DNA from: Bacillota bacterium
GTDB taxonomy: Bacteria; Bacillota; Clostridia; Oscillospirales; Ruminococcaceae
Assembly: GCA_029550985.1 (NCBI GenBank)
Contig: JAKPGH010000068.1
Location: 1-6,749 of the forward strand
Length of the DNA stretch: 6,749 nt
Direction: 5' to 3'
The notes beneath the pieces were generated by a model that searched no databases, was not told where the DNA came from, and saw only the letters and a list, made by a program, of their open reading frames with translations. Below are positions 1-6,339 of the stretch, piece by piece (within the stretch, counting starts at the first letter, position 1; each line of letters begins with the position of its first letter). A program made the position numbers and the translations under genes.

Positions 1-1460
1 AGAACGAGCAGGACAACCGCAACTACGCCGCCGCCGCCCGATGGGCCATGCTGGAGCCCTCCAACAGCCAGGAGTGCAGGGATATGGTAAAGGCGGCTTA
101 CGATATCAGCGAGCAGTTTGGCGTTCCCGTTTTGCTGCGCAGCACCACCCGGGTCTGCCACTCCAAGAGCATTGTGGAGTGCGGCCAGCGGCGGGAAGCG
201 AAACCCATCGCCTATCAGAAGAACCCCCAAAAGCGCATTATTGTCCCCGCCAACGCCCGGATGCTCCGCGTTCAGGTGGAGGAGAGGATGATGGCCCTCA
301 GGCAATATGCCGAAACCTGTCCTTTTAACTACATAGTGGAGGGCGGCAGAATCGGCGTCGTCACCTCCGGCGTCTGCTACCACTACGCCCGGGAAGTGTT
401 CGGCGACAAGGCCACCTATCTCAAGTTGGGATTCACCAACCCCCTCCCCGATAACCTTCTCAAACAGTTTGCCCAAAAGGTGGACGTCATCTACGTGTTA
501 GAGGAAAACGACTCCTATCTGGAAAACTGGGTCAAATCCATGGGGATTGCCTGCAAGGGCAAGGAAGTGTTCCCCGCCTGGGGCGAGATGACCCCCGACG
601 TCATCCGCCACGCCCTGGGGCAGGGGGAACTGCCGGTGATGGAGTACGACAGGGACAAAATTGTGCCCCGTCCCCCCACGCTGTGCGCGGGCTGTCCCCA
701 CCGGGGATTCTTCTATGAGCTGGGGAAAAGGAAAAACGTGGTGGTGTCCGGCGATATCGGATGCTACACCTTAGGTTATGCCCCGCCCTACAACGCCATG
801 GACACCTCCGTCTGCATGGGCAGCGCCTTCAGCGTGGGCCACGGCATGCAAAAGGCCTTTGACCTTTTGGGAGAGGATAAGCGGGTGGTGGCGGTGATGG
901 GGGACTCCACCTTCTTCCACACCGGCATCAATTCCCTGATGGAAGTACTTTACAACAACAGCAGAACCATCTGCGTCATTCTGGACAACCGCATTACCGG
1001 CATGACCGGACATCAGGAAAACCCCGGCACCGGCAAGCTGGCAAACGGCCAACCCGCCCGGGAAATGGACATCGCCACCATTGCCAGGGCGCTGGGCGCA
1101 AGGCATGTGGTGGAAGTCAACCCCAACGACCTCAAAGCCATGCGGAAAGCTCTGGACGATGCCCTTGCCCTGGAGGAAGCTTCCGTCATCATCACCAAAT
1201 GGCCCTGCGTCCTCAAGAAGATGGACGCGGCGGAAAGATCCTCCTGGGGCAATCCCTTCACCGCCAAGTACGTGGTGGACGAAAACCTTTGCATTGGCTG
1301 CAAGGCCTGCATCCGCAGCGGCTGCCCCGCCATCTCCATGAAGGAAAATCAAAAATCCGGCATTGACGCACCGCAATGCGTGGGCTGCGGCGTTTGCGCC
1401 CAAATCTGCCCCAAACAGGCCATCGTTTTGGCCCCCCAAAAGGAGGGAGCGGAGAAATGA
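1..1460 (+). CDS. iorA: indolepyruvate:ferredoxin oxidoreductase, alpha subunit (5' partial)
   Basis: Large subunit of the cytoplasmic enzyme that converts indolepyruvate and other aryl-2-oxoacids plus CoA to aryl-acyl-CoA and CO2, reducing ferredoxin (aromatic amino acid fermentation). The frame is open from base 3, so the ATG at 48 is internal. The 485 residues present begin near the conserved NEQDNRNYA stretch, and I estimate that about 110 N-terminal residues lie outside the window. Visible in order: the end of the N-terminal pyrimidine-binding domain; the family motif CAGCPHRG (684-707); the TPP-binding domain with GDIGCYTLG (about 750), GDS (900-908) and DN (984-989); and a C-terminal two-cluster ferredoxin domain. 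Its cysteine codons are at 1290, 1299, 1308 and 1323 (CxxCxxCxxxxCP) and at 1377, 1386, 1395 and 1407 (CxxCxxCxxxCP). The stop overlaps the iorB start (ATGA). Family assignment is secure; the preferred 2-oxoacid cannot be read from the sequence. Confidence 0.95.
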   Translation, partial: NEQDNRNYAAAARWAMLEPSNSQECRDMVKAAYDISEQFGVPVLLRSTTRVCHSKSIVECGQRREAKPIAYQKNPQKRIIVPANARMLRVQVEERMMALRQYAETCPFNYIVEGGRIGVVTSGVCYHYAREVFGDKATYLKLGFTNPLPDNLLKQFAQKVDVIYVLEENDSYLENWVKSMGIACKGKEVFPAWGEMTPDVIRHALGQGELPVMEYDRDKIVPRPPTLCAGCPHRGFFYELGKRKNVVVSGDIGCYTLGYAPPYNAMDTSVCMGSAFSVGHGMQKAFDLLGEDKRVVAVMGDSTFFHTGINSLMEVLYNNSRTICVILDNRITGMTGHQENPGTGKLANGQPAREMDIATIARALGARHVVEVNPNDLKAMRKALDDALALEEASVIITKWPCVLKKMDAAERSSWGNPFTAKYVVDENLCIGCKACIRSGCPAISMKENQKSGIDAPQCVGCGVCAQICPKQAIVLAPQKEGAEK

Positions 1461-2029
1461 CAAAGAGCATTCTGTTGGTGGGCGTCGGAGGCCAGGGTAC
1501 CATTCTGGCCAGCAAGCTGCTGACCATCGGTTTGATGGAGGCCGGCTACGACGTCAAGATGAGCGAGATTCACGGCATGTCCCAGCGGGGAGGGGCGGTT
1601 TCCTCCCAGGTGCGGTACGGCAGCCGGGTGGAGTCGCCGGTCATCGAAAAGGGGAGCGCCGATATTCTGGTGGCCTTTGAGAAAATGGAGGCCCTGCGCT
1701 GGCTGGAGTACCTGCGCCCCGACGGCAAAGTGGTGGTCAACGACTACGCCATCAGTCCCATGCCGGTGGTCAGCGGCGTCACCCCCTACCCCGACGGCAT
1801 CATCGAGGAGCTGAAGGCCCATGCCCAAACCATTTCCATGGACGCCTTTGGCGAAGCCGCCAAGCTGGGAACCCCCAAGGTGCTGAACATCCTGCTGCTG
1901 GGGGCGACGGTCGCTCAGATGGGGCTGACCCACATTGACTGGAACCGCATTATTGCCCAAAACACCAAGCCCGCCTTTGTGGAACTCAATCAGAAAGCCC
2001 TGGCCAGAGGCATGGAACTGGTGCGTTAA
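1457..2029 (+). CDS. iorB: indolepyruvate:ferredoxin oxidoreductase, beta subunit
   Basis: Small subunit of the same enzyme and member of the pyruvate/2-oxoacid:ferredoxin oxidoreductase gamma-domain family. It completes the catalytic core with the alpha subunit. The ATG at 1457 overlaps the iorA stop by four bases, with an AGGAGG Shine-Dalgarno at 1441-1446 inside iorA, so translation is probably coupled. The frame stays open further upstream to 1376, but only this start gives the usual family length (190 residues) and N-terminus. Visible motifs are the glycine-rich GVGGQG loop (residues 9-14) and the family hallmark SEIHGMSQRGGAVSSQVRYG (residues 36-55). The protein is complete and soluble, with no signal peptide or membrane segment. 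A terminator-like hairpin starts 16 nt after the stop, so iorB is probably the last gene of its operon. Confidence 0.95.
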   Translation: MTKSILLVGVGGQGTILASKLLTIGLMEAGYDVKMSEIHGMSQRGGAVSSQVRYGSRVESPVIEKGSADILVAFEKMEALRWLEYLRPDGKVVVNDYAISPMPVVSGVTPYPDGIIEELKAHAQTISMDAFGEAAKLGTPKVLNILLLGATVAQMGLTHIDWNRIIAQNTKPAFVELNQKALARGMELVR

Positions 2030-2045
2030 ATCATCCAAAAAGCAA

Positions 2046-2073
2046 ATCCGCCCCTGAGACATTGGGGGCGGAT
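2046..2073 (+). terminator. probable intrinsic terminator after iorAB
   Basis: The arms ATCCGCCCC (2046-2054) and GGGGCGGAT (2065-2073) form a perfect 9-bp GC-rich stem with a 10-nt loop. The stem is followed by ATATCCTTT, a short and interrupted T-tract, so termination may be leaky. It lies just after the iorB stop and before the next promoter, where an operon end is expected. Confidence 0.6.
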
Positions 2074-2088
2074 ATCCTTTGGGGCAGA

Positions 2089-2118
2089 TTGCGTTTCCTG
2101 TTCCAAATATGGTATGAT
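2089..2118 (+). promoter_or_regulatory. predicted sigma-A-type promoter for the ABC importer operon
   Basis: A -35-like TTGCGT (2089-2094) is followed after 18 nt by TATGAT (2113-2118). The TGG directly before TATGAT makes an extended -10 (TGn). Transcription would start near 2125, giving an mRNA leader of about 80 nt before the permease ATG. The position just after the iorAB terminator and the local drop in GC support it. It is predicted by eye only. Confidence 0.55.
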
Positions 2119-2176
2119 AAATTTAGATTTTATGAAGTCCGTCGGAGATTATATCGAACCTCAAGGGAGTTCCGAA

Positions 2177-2190
2177 GCAAAATTGTTTGC
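2177..2190 (+). promoter_or_regulatory. dyad beside the permease ribosome-binding site
   Basis: GCAAAATTGTTTGC is a 5-bp perfect inverted repeat (GCAAA/TTTGC) around a 4-nt centre. It ends directly before the GAGG at 2191-2194 that is the best Shine-Dalgarno candidate for the permease. It could be a repressor site or a small RNA hairpin affecting ribosome access. The match is short enough to occur by chance, and no regulator family is recognised. Confidence 0.25.
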
Positions 2191-2204
2191 GAGGATGTCG
2201 AAAG

Positions 2205-3239
2205 ATGGCAAAGTGGCAGAGCAAACGGCCGGCCGAGGGTTTTGGAATCGGTCAATATTTGATGCTGGGCGCTGCGGTGACGGTGATTTTCTTCCTCTGC
2301 ATCTGCGCCGGCAGCGTCTCCCTCCCTTTGAAGGAAACCCTGCGCATCCTCACCGGCCGTTCCGCCGGGGATCTGGCGGACGCCATCATCCTCCACGTGC
2401 GGCTGCCCCGGGTCCTTGCCACCGCCCTGGTGGGAGCTTCCCTTTCCCTGTGCGGGGCGGTGATGCAGGGCCTTTTGCGCAACCCCCTCGCCGACGGCGC
2501 CACCCTGGGGGTTTCCTCGGGGGCGTCCCTGGGGGCGGTGCTGGCCATCACCTTCGGAGTTCAAATTCCCGGCCTTCCGGGCGGGGGAATCATGTTTTTT
2601 GCCATTATGTTTTCCTTTTTGTCCCTGCTGCTGATTCTCTCCCTTTCCTACCGGCTGGACTACTCCTTTTCCACCAACACCATCATTTTAGTGGGAGTAA
2701 TTTTTTCCATGTTCTGCAGCAGCCTCATTAACCTGCTGATGACCTTTGCGGGGGAAAAGCTGCAGGCCATTACCTTCTGGACCATGGGCTCCCTTTCCGG
2801 CAGCACCTACGGGGGAGTGTTGACCCTTTGGGTGGCGTTGACCGTCTGCGGCGGCATCCTGCTGTGCCACGCCCGGGAGCTCAACGCCTTTGCGGTGGGG
2901 GAGGACAACGCCCGCCACATCGGGGTGGACGTCCGCAGGGTTAAGCTGATGGTTTTGATTGTGGTTTCGGTCCTCATCGGCGTCTGCGTGTCCATTGGCG
3001 GCACCATCGCCTTTGTGGGGCTGGTGATTCCCCACATCACCCGCATGTTGACCGGCCCCAACCACAAAAAGCTGCTGCCCGCAACGCTGTTTCTGGGAGC
3101 CGGATTTTTGATGCTGGCGGACCTTGTCAGCCGGGTACTGCTTTCCCCCCTGGAGCTGCCCATCGGCGTGGTGACTTCCATGGTGGGCTCGGTGATGTTT
3201 GTCTACATCTTTTACTCCAGCAGAAAGGTGGGGAGATGA
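2205..3239 (+). CDS. FecCD/BtuC-family ABC importer permease (iron-siderophore, haem or cobalamin type)
   Basis: Multi-pass inner-membrane subunit of a type II ABC importer; two copies normally form the channel. With the ATG at 2205 it has 344 residues, typical of the family. The frame also allows a TTG at 2187 (six more residues), but the ATG gives a conventional N-terminus, with GAGG at 2191-2194 as a weak Shine-Dalgarno. The first hydrophobic segment is at about residues 17-39; several more follow, consistent with the usual ten. Family motifs are RLPR (66-69), a glycine-rich GA..L..CG..MQG region (77-89), RNPLADGATLG (92-102) followed by SSGASLG, the coupling-helix region GTIAFVGLVIPHITR (256-270) and ADLVSR (about 295-300). 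Near the C-terminus the usual GxPxF is GSVMF, without the proline. The stop overlaps the ATPase start, indicating coupled translation. The family covers Fe-siderophores, haem and B12; the substrate cannot be decided here. Confidence 0.93.
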   Translation: MAKWQSKRPAEGFGIGQYLMLGAAVTVIFFLCICAGSVSLPLKETLRILTGRSAGDLADAIILHVRLPRVLATALVGASLSLCGAVMQGLLRNPLADGATLGVSSGASLGAVLAITFGVQIPGLPGGGIMFFAIMFSFLSLLLILSLSYRLDYSFSTNTIILVGVIFSMFCSSLINLLMTFAGEKLQAITFWTMGSLSGSTYGGVLTLWVALTVCGGILLCHARELNAFAVGEDNARHIGVDVRRVKLMVLIVVSVLIGVCVSIGGTIAFVGLVIPHITRMLTGPNHKKLLPATLFLGAGFLMLADLVSRVLLSPLELPIGVVTSMVGSVMFVYIFYSSRKVGR

Positions 3240-4048
3240 TGCTGCAGGTGGAACAGCTCACCGTCCGGTACGGGCCGCTGACCATTGTGGACAGGCTCAG
3301 CTTTGCCCTGGAAGAGGGATGCTGGCTGATGGTGGTGGGGCCCAACGGCGCCGGGAAAAGCACCTTGGTGGGGGCCATTTCCCAATGCATCCACTACACC
3401 GGCAGAATTTCCTTTCAAGGTAAGGATCTTGCCAGGCTCAAACCCCGGGAGGTGGCCCGCAACCTCGGGGTGCTGATGCAGAACCACTGCGTGGGGTACG
3501 ACTTTACCGTGGAGGAAATTGTCCGCCTGGGCCGCTATGCCTACGGGGATGGCCTGATGACCGGGGGAAAAGAGGACGAGCAAAAGGTGGCGGAAGCCCT
3601 CGCCCTGACCGGCATGGAGCGCCTTCGCAAACAGAAGGTGACCACCCTTTCGGGAGGGGAGCTGCAGCGGACCTTTCTGGCCCAGGTGCTGGCCCAGGAC
3701 CCCCGCCTGCTGATTTTGGACGAGCCCACCACCCATTTGGACCAGCCTTACCACAAGCAGGTGTTTGAGCTGATTGGAAGGTGGGTCAAGCAACCGGGGC
3801 GGGCGGTGCTGTCGGTGGTTCACGACCTCAGTTTGGCCAGCGCCTACGGAACCCACGCCCTTTTGATGGAAAAGGGCAGAAAGGTGGCGGACGGCACCGT
3901 TGAGGAAGTGCTGACTCCTCAGCATCTCTGGCAAGCCTACGGAATGGACGTGCACCACTGGATGTGCTCCCTCCTGGGGCAGTGGGAGAAGCCCCAAGCC
4001 GCCCGGCCGGTTTTTTCCCAGGCAGGGGAGCGGAGATTAAAACAATAA
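3236..4048 (+). CDS. FecE/BtuD-like ABC importer ATPase
   Basis: Cytoplasmic nucleotide-binding subunit that powers the permease encoded immediately upstream; it would act as a dimer. All catalytic motifs are intact in the 270-residue protein: Walker A GPNGAGKST (35-43), Q-loop glutamine in LMQN (Q82), signature LSGGE (138-142), Walker B LLILDEP (158-164), D-loop THLD (166-169) and switch histidine in VVHD (H196). Two ATGs lie in tandem (3236 and 3239). The first overlaps the permease stop; the second sits at a better distance from the GGTGGGG at 3227-3233. The protein differs only by one methionine. The C-terminal tail after about residue 245 is variable in this family and uninformative. No binding-protein gene follows; the next gene is deoC. 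Confidence 0.94.
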   Translation: MMLQVEQLTVRYGPLTIVDRLSFALEEGCWLMVVGPNGAGKSTLVGAISQCIHYTGRISFQGKDLARLKPREVARNLGVLMQNHCVGYDFTVEEIVRLGRYAYGDGLMTGGKEDEQKVAEALALTGMERLRKQKVTTLSGGELQRTFLAQVLAQDPRLLILDEPTTHLDQPYHKQVFELIGRWVKQPGRAVLSVVHDLSLASAYGTHALLMEKGRKVADGTVEEVLTPQHLWQAYGMDVHHWMCSLLGQWEKPQAARPVFSQAGERRLKQ

Positions 4049-4123
4049 ACAAGGCAACGTCCCAATCTGGAGTTTCCTAATATCTATTCAAATTTCATTT
4101 TCAGGCAGAAAGGAATATCACCC

Positions 4124-4786
4124 ATGGATGCCCGCGAAATTTTAAAACACGTGGACCACACCCTCCTTCGCCCCACCGCCACCTGGCCGGAAATTCTCAC
4201 GCTATGCGTCGAGGCGCTGCTGTATCAGACGGCCACCGTCTGCGTGCCTCCCTGCTATGTGGAGCGCATTGCCTCCCAGCCGGGGGATAAGCCGGCCATC
4301 TGCACCGTCATCGGTTTCCCGTTAGGGTACGACACCACCGCCGCCAAGGTGCAGGCCGCCAAAACCGCCGTGGCCCAGGGAGCATCGGAAATCGACATGG
4401 TGGTCAATCTGGCCGACGTGAAAAACGGGGATTTTGCCGCCGTCACTAAGGAAATTGCTGCGGTGAAGGAGGCCATAGGCCGCCACATCCTCAAAGTGAT
4501 TGTGGAAACCTGCTACCTCACCCAGGAGGAGAAAATCGCCCTTTGCCGCTGCGTCACCGAAGGGGGCGCCGACTTTATCAAAACCTCCACCGGCTTTGGA
4601 ACCGGGGGCGCCACCCTGGAGGATATCCGCCTGTTCCGGGAGCACATCGGCCCCGGCGTACAGATGAAGGCGGCGGGCGGCATTCGCACCCTGGAGGATA
4701 TGGAAGCCTACCTGCGGGAAGGCTGCGCCCGCATCGGCACCAGTTCCGCCGTCAAGATTCTGACCGAATCCCTCCGGCAATCCTGA
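4124..4786 (+). CDS. deoC: deoxyribose-phosphate aldolase (EC 4.1.2.4)
   Basis: Cytoplasmic class I aldolase that splits 2-deoxyribose 5-phosphate into glyceraldehyde 3-phosphate and acetaldehyde, the last step of deoxynucleoside catabolism. The 220-residue protein is a complete TIM barrel of normal length. Key parts are visible: DHTLL near the N-terminus (11-15), EIDMVVN with the catalytic aspartate (D91), the Schiff-base lysine in FIKTSTGF (K153), and the second active-site lysine in MKAAGGIR (K182). The start is fixed by an AAAGGA Shine-Dalgarno (4109-4114) nine bases before the ATG. The 75-nt AT-rich gap after the ATPase gene contains no hairpin that I can see, so deoC may be read from the importer promoter or from a promoter I cannot recognise. 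No other deoxynucleoside gene (deoA, deoB, deoD, cdd) is in the window. Confidence 0.96.
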   Translation: MDAREILKHVDHTLLRPTATWPEILTLCVEALLYQTATVCVPPCYVERIASQPGDKPAICTVIGFPLGYDTTAAKVQAAKTAVAQGASEIDMVVNLADVKNGDFAAVTKEIAAVKEAIGRHILKVIVETCYLTQEEKIALCRCVTEGGADFIKTSTGFGTGGATLEDIRLFREHIGPGVQMKAAGGIRTLEDMEAYLREGCARIGTSSAVKILTESLRQS

Positions 4787-4798
4787 CCGAAATCAAAA

Positions 4799-4831
4799 GC
4801 CCCCTGATGCGGAAGGACGGCGTCAGGGGGC
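4799..4831 (-). terminator. intrinsic terminator between convergent deoC and the spore glucosaminidase gene
   Basis: A 12-bp stem with one G-U pair joins 4799-4810 (GCCCCCTGATGC) and 4820-4831 (GCGTCAGGGGGC) across a 9-nt loop. Read on the minus strand, the stem is followed by TTTTGATTT, a reasonable U-rich tail, so it best ends the minus-strand gene that stops at 4883. On the plus strand only CATGATGTG follows. It may still stop deoC transcripts, since it begins 13 nt after the deoC stop, but less well. Confidence 0.75.
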
Positions 4832-4882
4832 CATGATGTGTGGGGCAACTTTGCGGCAGGCAGCGGGCAGGCCGCCGGGTGC

Positions 4883-6178
4883 CTATGGGGTTGGCAGCAG
4901 TTTGATGATGTGGAACATGCTGTTGAGCACCAGCCACATCTGGGGAAAGTAACGCATCAGCTGCCAGATGCCAATGCCGTACAGGCCGTATTCGTTGACC
5001 AGGCGGGCTTTTGCCTGTACGCTGCGGGCGTCTTCAAACCAGACTTCGTGCTCCCTGCCTTCGGGAGGGAAGAAGTAGCGGAAAAAGGGCGCCTGGGCCA
5101 CTTCGTCGAATTGAATGGCCACCCGGTTGCGCCGCGCAATCTCCACCGCCTGCATATTGCCGATGGTCAGTGCCATGGTTTCCCCCTGCACATAGGGCAG
5201 GGGCCAGTCGTAGCCGTAGTTGGGCATCCCCAGCATCAGCTTGCGGATGGGAATTTGGGTGACGGCGTATTCCACCACCTGTCGGACGTTGTTGATGGGC
5301 GCCACGGCCATGGGTGGACCGAAGGTATACCCCCACTCGTAGGTCATCAATAAGGCCCGGTCGGCGCCGGCACCCAGCCCGCCGTAGTCGTGGCCCTCGT
5401 ACAAAACACCTGGCTGGTCGCTGCTGATTTTGGGGGCCAGGGTGACAAACACCACTTTTCCGAGGGCTTCCATCCGCTGGTGGAGCCGCTGCATGAATTC
5501 CACAAAGGCGGCGCTGTTTTCGCCCCCCACGAATTCAAAGTCCACGTCGATGCCGTAGTACCCCTTCTGCACAATGACGTCGGCCAAAGCGTCCAGCACC
5601 TTTTGCTGCAGTTCCAAATCGTTGAACAATCGTCCGGCCAGTTCGCTGGAAAAAATACCCTCTTCCGACATGGCGGTGAACACCATCAGGGGGGCGGTGC
5701 CGTATTCCAATGCGGTGGCGATAATCTCCTCGTCGTCGGGGATGACCAGATTCCCGTCGGGGGTAAACCCGTAGGTGAAGATGCTCAAATAGGTCAGGTA
5801 GGGGAGCTGCCGGCGCAGAAGCCACCGATTGATAAAGGGGTAGACGTACCCGTTGATGGCGATAAAGCCCTGCTTTTGGTCGTCAAAGCGAATGACAATG
5901 GTCTGCCCCTCGTACAGGAACCAGTTGGAGGTAAGGATGGGGTTGTTCTGCAGCAGGGAATTGACGCTGACGCCGTAGTCGGCGGCAATTTTGGTCAGAG
6001 TGTCTCCTGGCTTTACCGTGTGGACCTCGATGGGAAACTGCACCACGATGGTTTGTCCCACCACCAGCGGCTGAAAGCGCCCCAGCCCGTTGTCGGTCAG
6101 CAGCCGTTCCGCGCTGACACCATACCGCCGCGCAATGGAATAGATGGTGTCCTCCGGTTCCACCACATGGATAAGCAT
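4883..6178 (-). CDS. LysM-LysM-GH18 spore peptidoglycan N-acetylglucosaminidase, SleL/YaaH type
   Basis: Predicted glycoside hydrolase family 18 enzyme of the kind that degrades cortex peptidoglycan fragments during spore germination. It has 431 residues, close to my recollection of YaaH/SleL proteins at about 430. Two LysM domains come first (residues 2-48, starting IHVVEPEDTIYSIARRYGV, and 52-97, starting VHTVKPGDTLTKIAADYGV), then the catalytic barrel (about 105-425). The GH18 signature GIDVDFEFV (209-217) retains the DxDxE residues D211, D213 and catalytic E215. Other family segments are LLMTYEWG (276-283), MPNYGYDW (318-325) and YGIGIWQL (400-407). There is no signal peptide; LysM begins at residue 2, as in spore-associated relatives made inside the mother cell. 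The ATG at 6178 is chosen over an in-frame TTG at 6199 because a strong Shine-Dalgarno lies between them. The stop is TAG. The exact role (SleL, YaaH or another paralogue) is not resolved. Confidence 0.9.
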   Translation of the reverse strand: MLIHVVEPEDTIYSIARRYGVSAERLLTDNGLGRFQPLVVGQTIVVQFPIEVHTVKPGDTLTKIAADYGVSVNSLLQNNPILTSNWFLYEGQTIVIRFDDQKQGFIAINGYVYPFINRWLLRRQLPYLTYLSIFTYGFTPDGNLVIPDDEEIIATALEYGTAPLMVFTAMSEEGIFSSELAGRLFNDLELQQKVLDALADVIVQKGYYGIDVDFEFVGGENSAAFVEFMQRLHQRMEALGKVVFVTLAPKISSDQPGVLYEGHDYGGLGAGADRALLMTYEWGYTFGPPMAVAPINNVRQVVEYAVTQIPIRKLMLGMPNYGYDWPLPYVQGETMALTIGNMQAVEIARRNRVAIQFDEVAQAPFFRYFFPPEGREHEVWFEDARSVQAKARLVNEYGLYGIGIWQLMRYFPQMWLVLNSMFHIIKLLPTP

Positions 6179-6181
6179 AGG

Positions 6182-6193
6182 CTCCTCCTCCCC
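6182..6193 (-). promoter_or_regulatory. ribosome-binding site of the GH18 gene (decides the start)
   Basis: On the minus strand this reads GGGGAGGAGGAG, with its AGGAGG core five bases before the ATG at 6178. A TTG at 6199 keeps the frame open further upstream, but using it would translate the Shine-Dalgarno itself as GEEE. The ATG is therefore the start. Confidence 0.85.
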
Positions 6194-6209
6194 AGTCAAT
6201 CCTTATTCC

Positions 6210-6238
6210 ATATCTATGTGGCGGCGATGGCGGATAGC
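6210..6238 (-). promoter_or_regulatory. weak candidate sporulation-type (sigma-E/K-like) promoter for the GH18 gene
   Basis: On the minus strand CATAGATAT (6218-6210) resembles the CATAnnnTA core of mother-cell sigma factor -10 elements. It is preceded after 13 nt by GCTATCC (6238-6232), only a poor -35 match. It sits about 32 nt upstream of the ATG at 6178, a sensible distance. The idea leans on SleL-type genes being sporulation-controlled; the sequence match alone is weak. Confidence 0.25.
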
Positions 6239-6275
6239 ACTTTCCTTTTTGGGGCGGCGCCGGTTTTCCTGCTGC

Positions 6276-6303
6276 TTGTAATTTGGCGCCACTCTGTTAT
6301 AAT
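6276..6303 (+). promoter_or_regulatory. predicted sigma-A promoter for the M50 protease gene
   Basis: TTGTAA (6276-6281) is followed after 16 nt by a consensus TATAAT (6298-6303). TGT directly before it gives an extended -10. Transcription would start near 6309-6310, about 30 nt before the ATG at 6340. This is the best promoter match in the window. Confidence 0.7.
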
Positions 6304-6328
6304 AAAAGATATAGCAAAAATCGCCAAA
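6282..6328 (+). repeat. inverted repeat bracketing the M50 promoter -10 and ribosome-binding site
   Basis: TTTGGCG (6282-6288) and CGCCAAA (6322-6328) are perfect 7-bp inverted copies separated by 33 nt. The left arm lies in the -35/-10 spacer. The right arm overlaps the AAAGGAAG Shine-Dalgarno (6326-6333). It could be two half-sites for a regulator or chance in GC-rich sequence. Confidence 0.3.
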
Positions 6329-6339
6329 GGAAGTGCGCC

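Noticed and set aside
1349..2062. A 237-codon open frame on the minus strand opposite iorB
   Set aside because: It is antisense to a complete iorB gene and shows no domain motif; it is a compositional shadow.
2074..2204. Possible cobalamin riboswitch upstream of the BtuC-like permease
   Set aside because: The transcribed leader is only about 80 nt, and I see no conserved B12-box-like segment, so a full-length cobalamin riboswitch does not fit.
2114..2731. A 205-codon plus-strand frame starting near the importer promoter and overlapping the permease gene
   Set aside because: Its first codons overlap the predicted -10, it has no Shine-Dalgarno, and most of it runs out of frame through the permease gene with proline/arginine/histidine-rich sequence. 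A very short leader peptide cannot be excluded but nothing supports it.
3212..3997. A 261-codon open frame on the minus strand opposite the ABC ATPase gene
   Set aside because: It is antisense to an ATPase with all catalytic motifs intact, and the predicted protein is low-complexity with no recognisable domain.
4853..4875. GCGGC/GCCGC inverted repeat downstream of the GH18 stop
   Set aside because: The 5-bp arms have an unstructured 13-nt spacer and no T-tract in either direction; the hairpin at 4799-4831 is far better.
6194..6199. TTGACT on the minus strand as a -35 box or as part of a longer GH18 N-terminus
   Set aside because: A -10 at the proper distance would fall inside the coding region, and the TTG start would translate through the Shine-Dalgarno.
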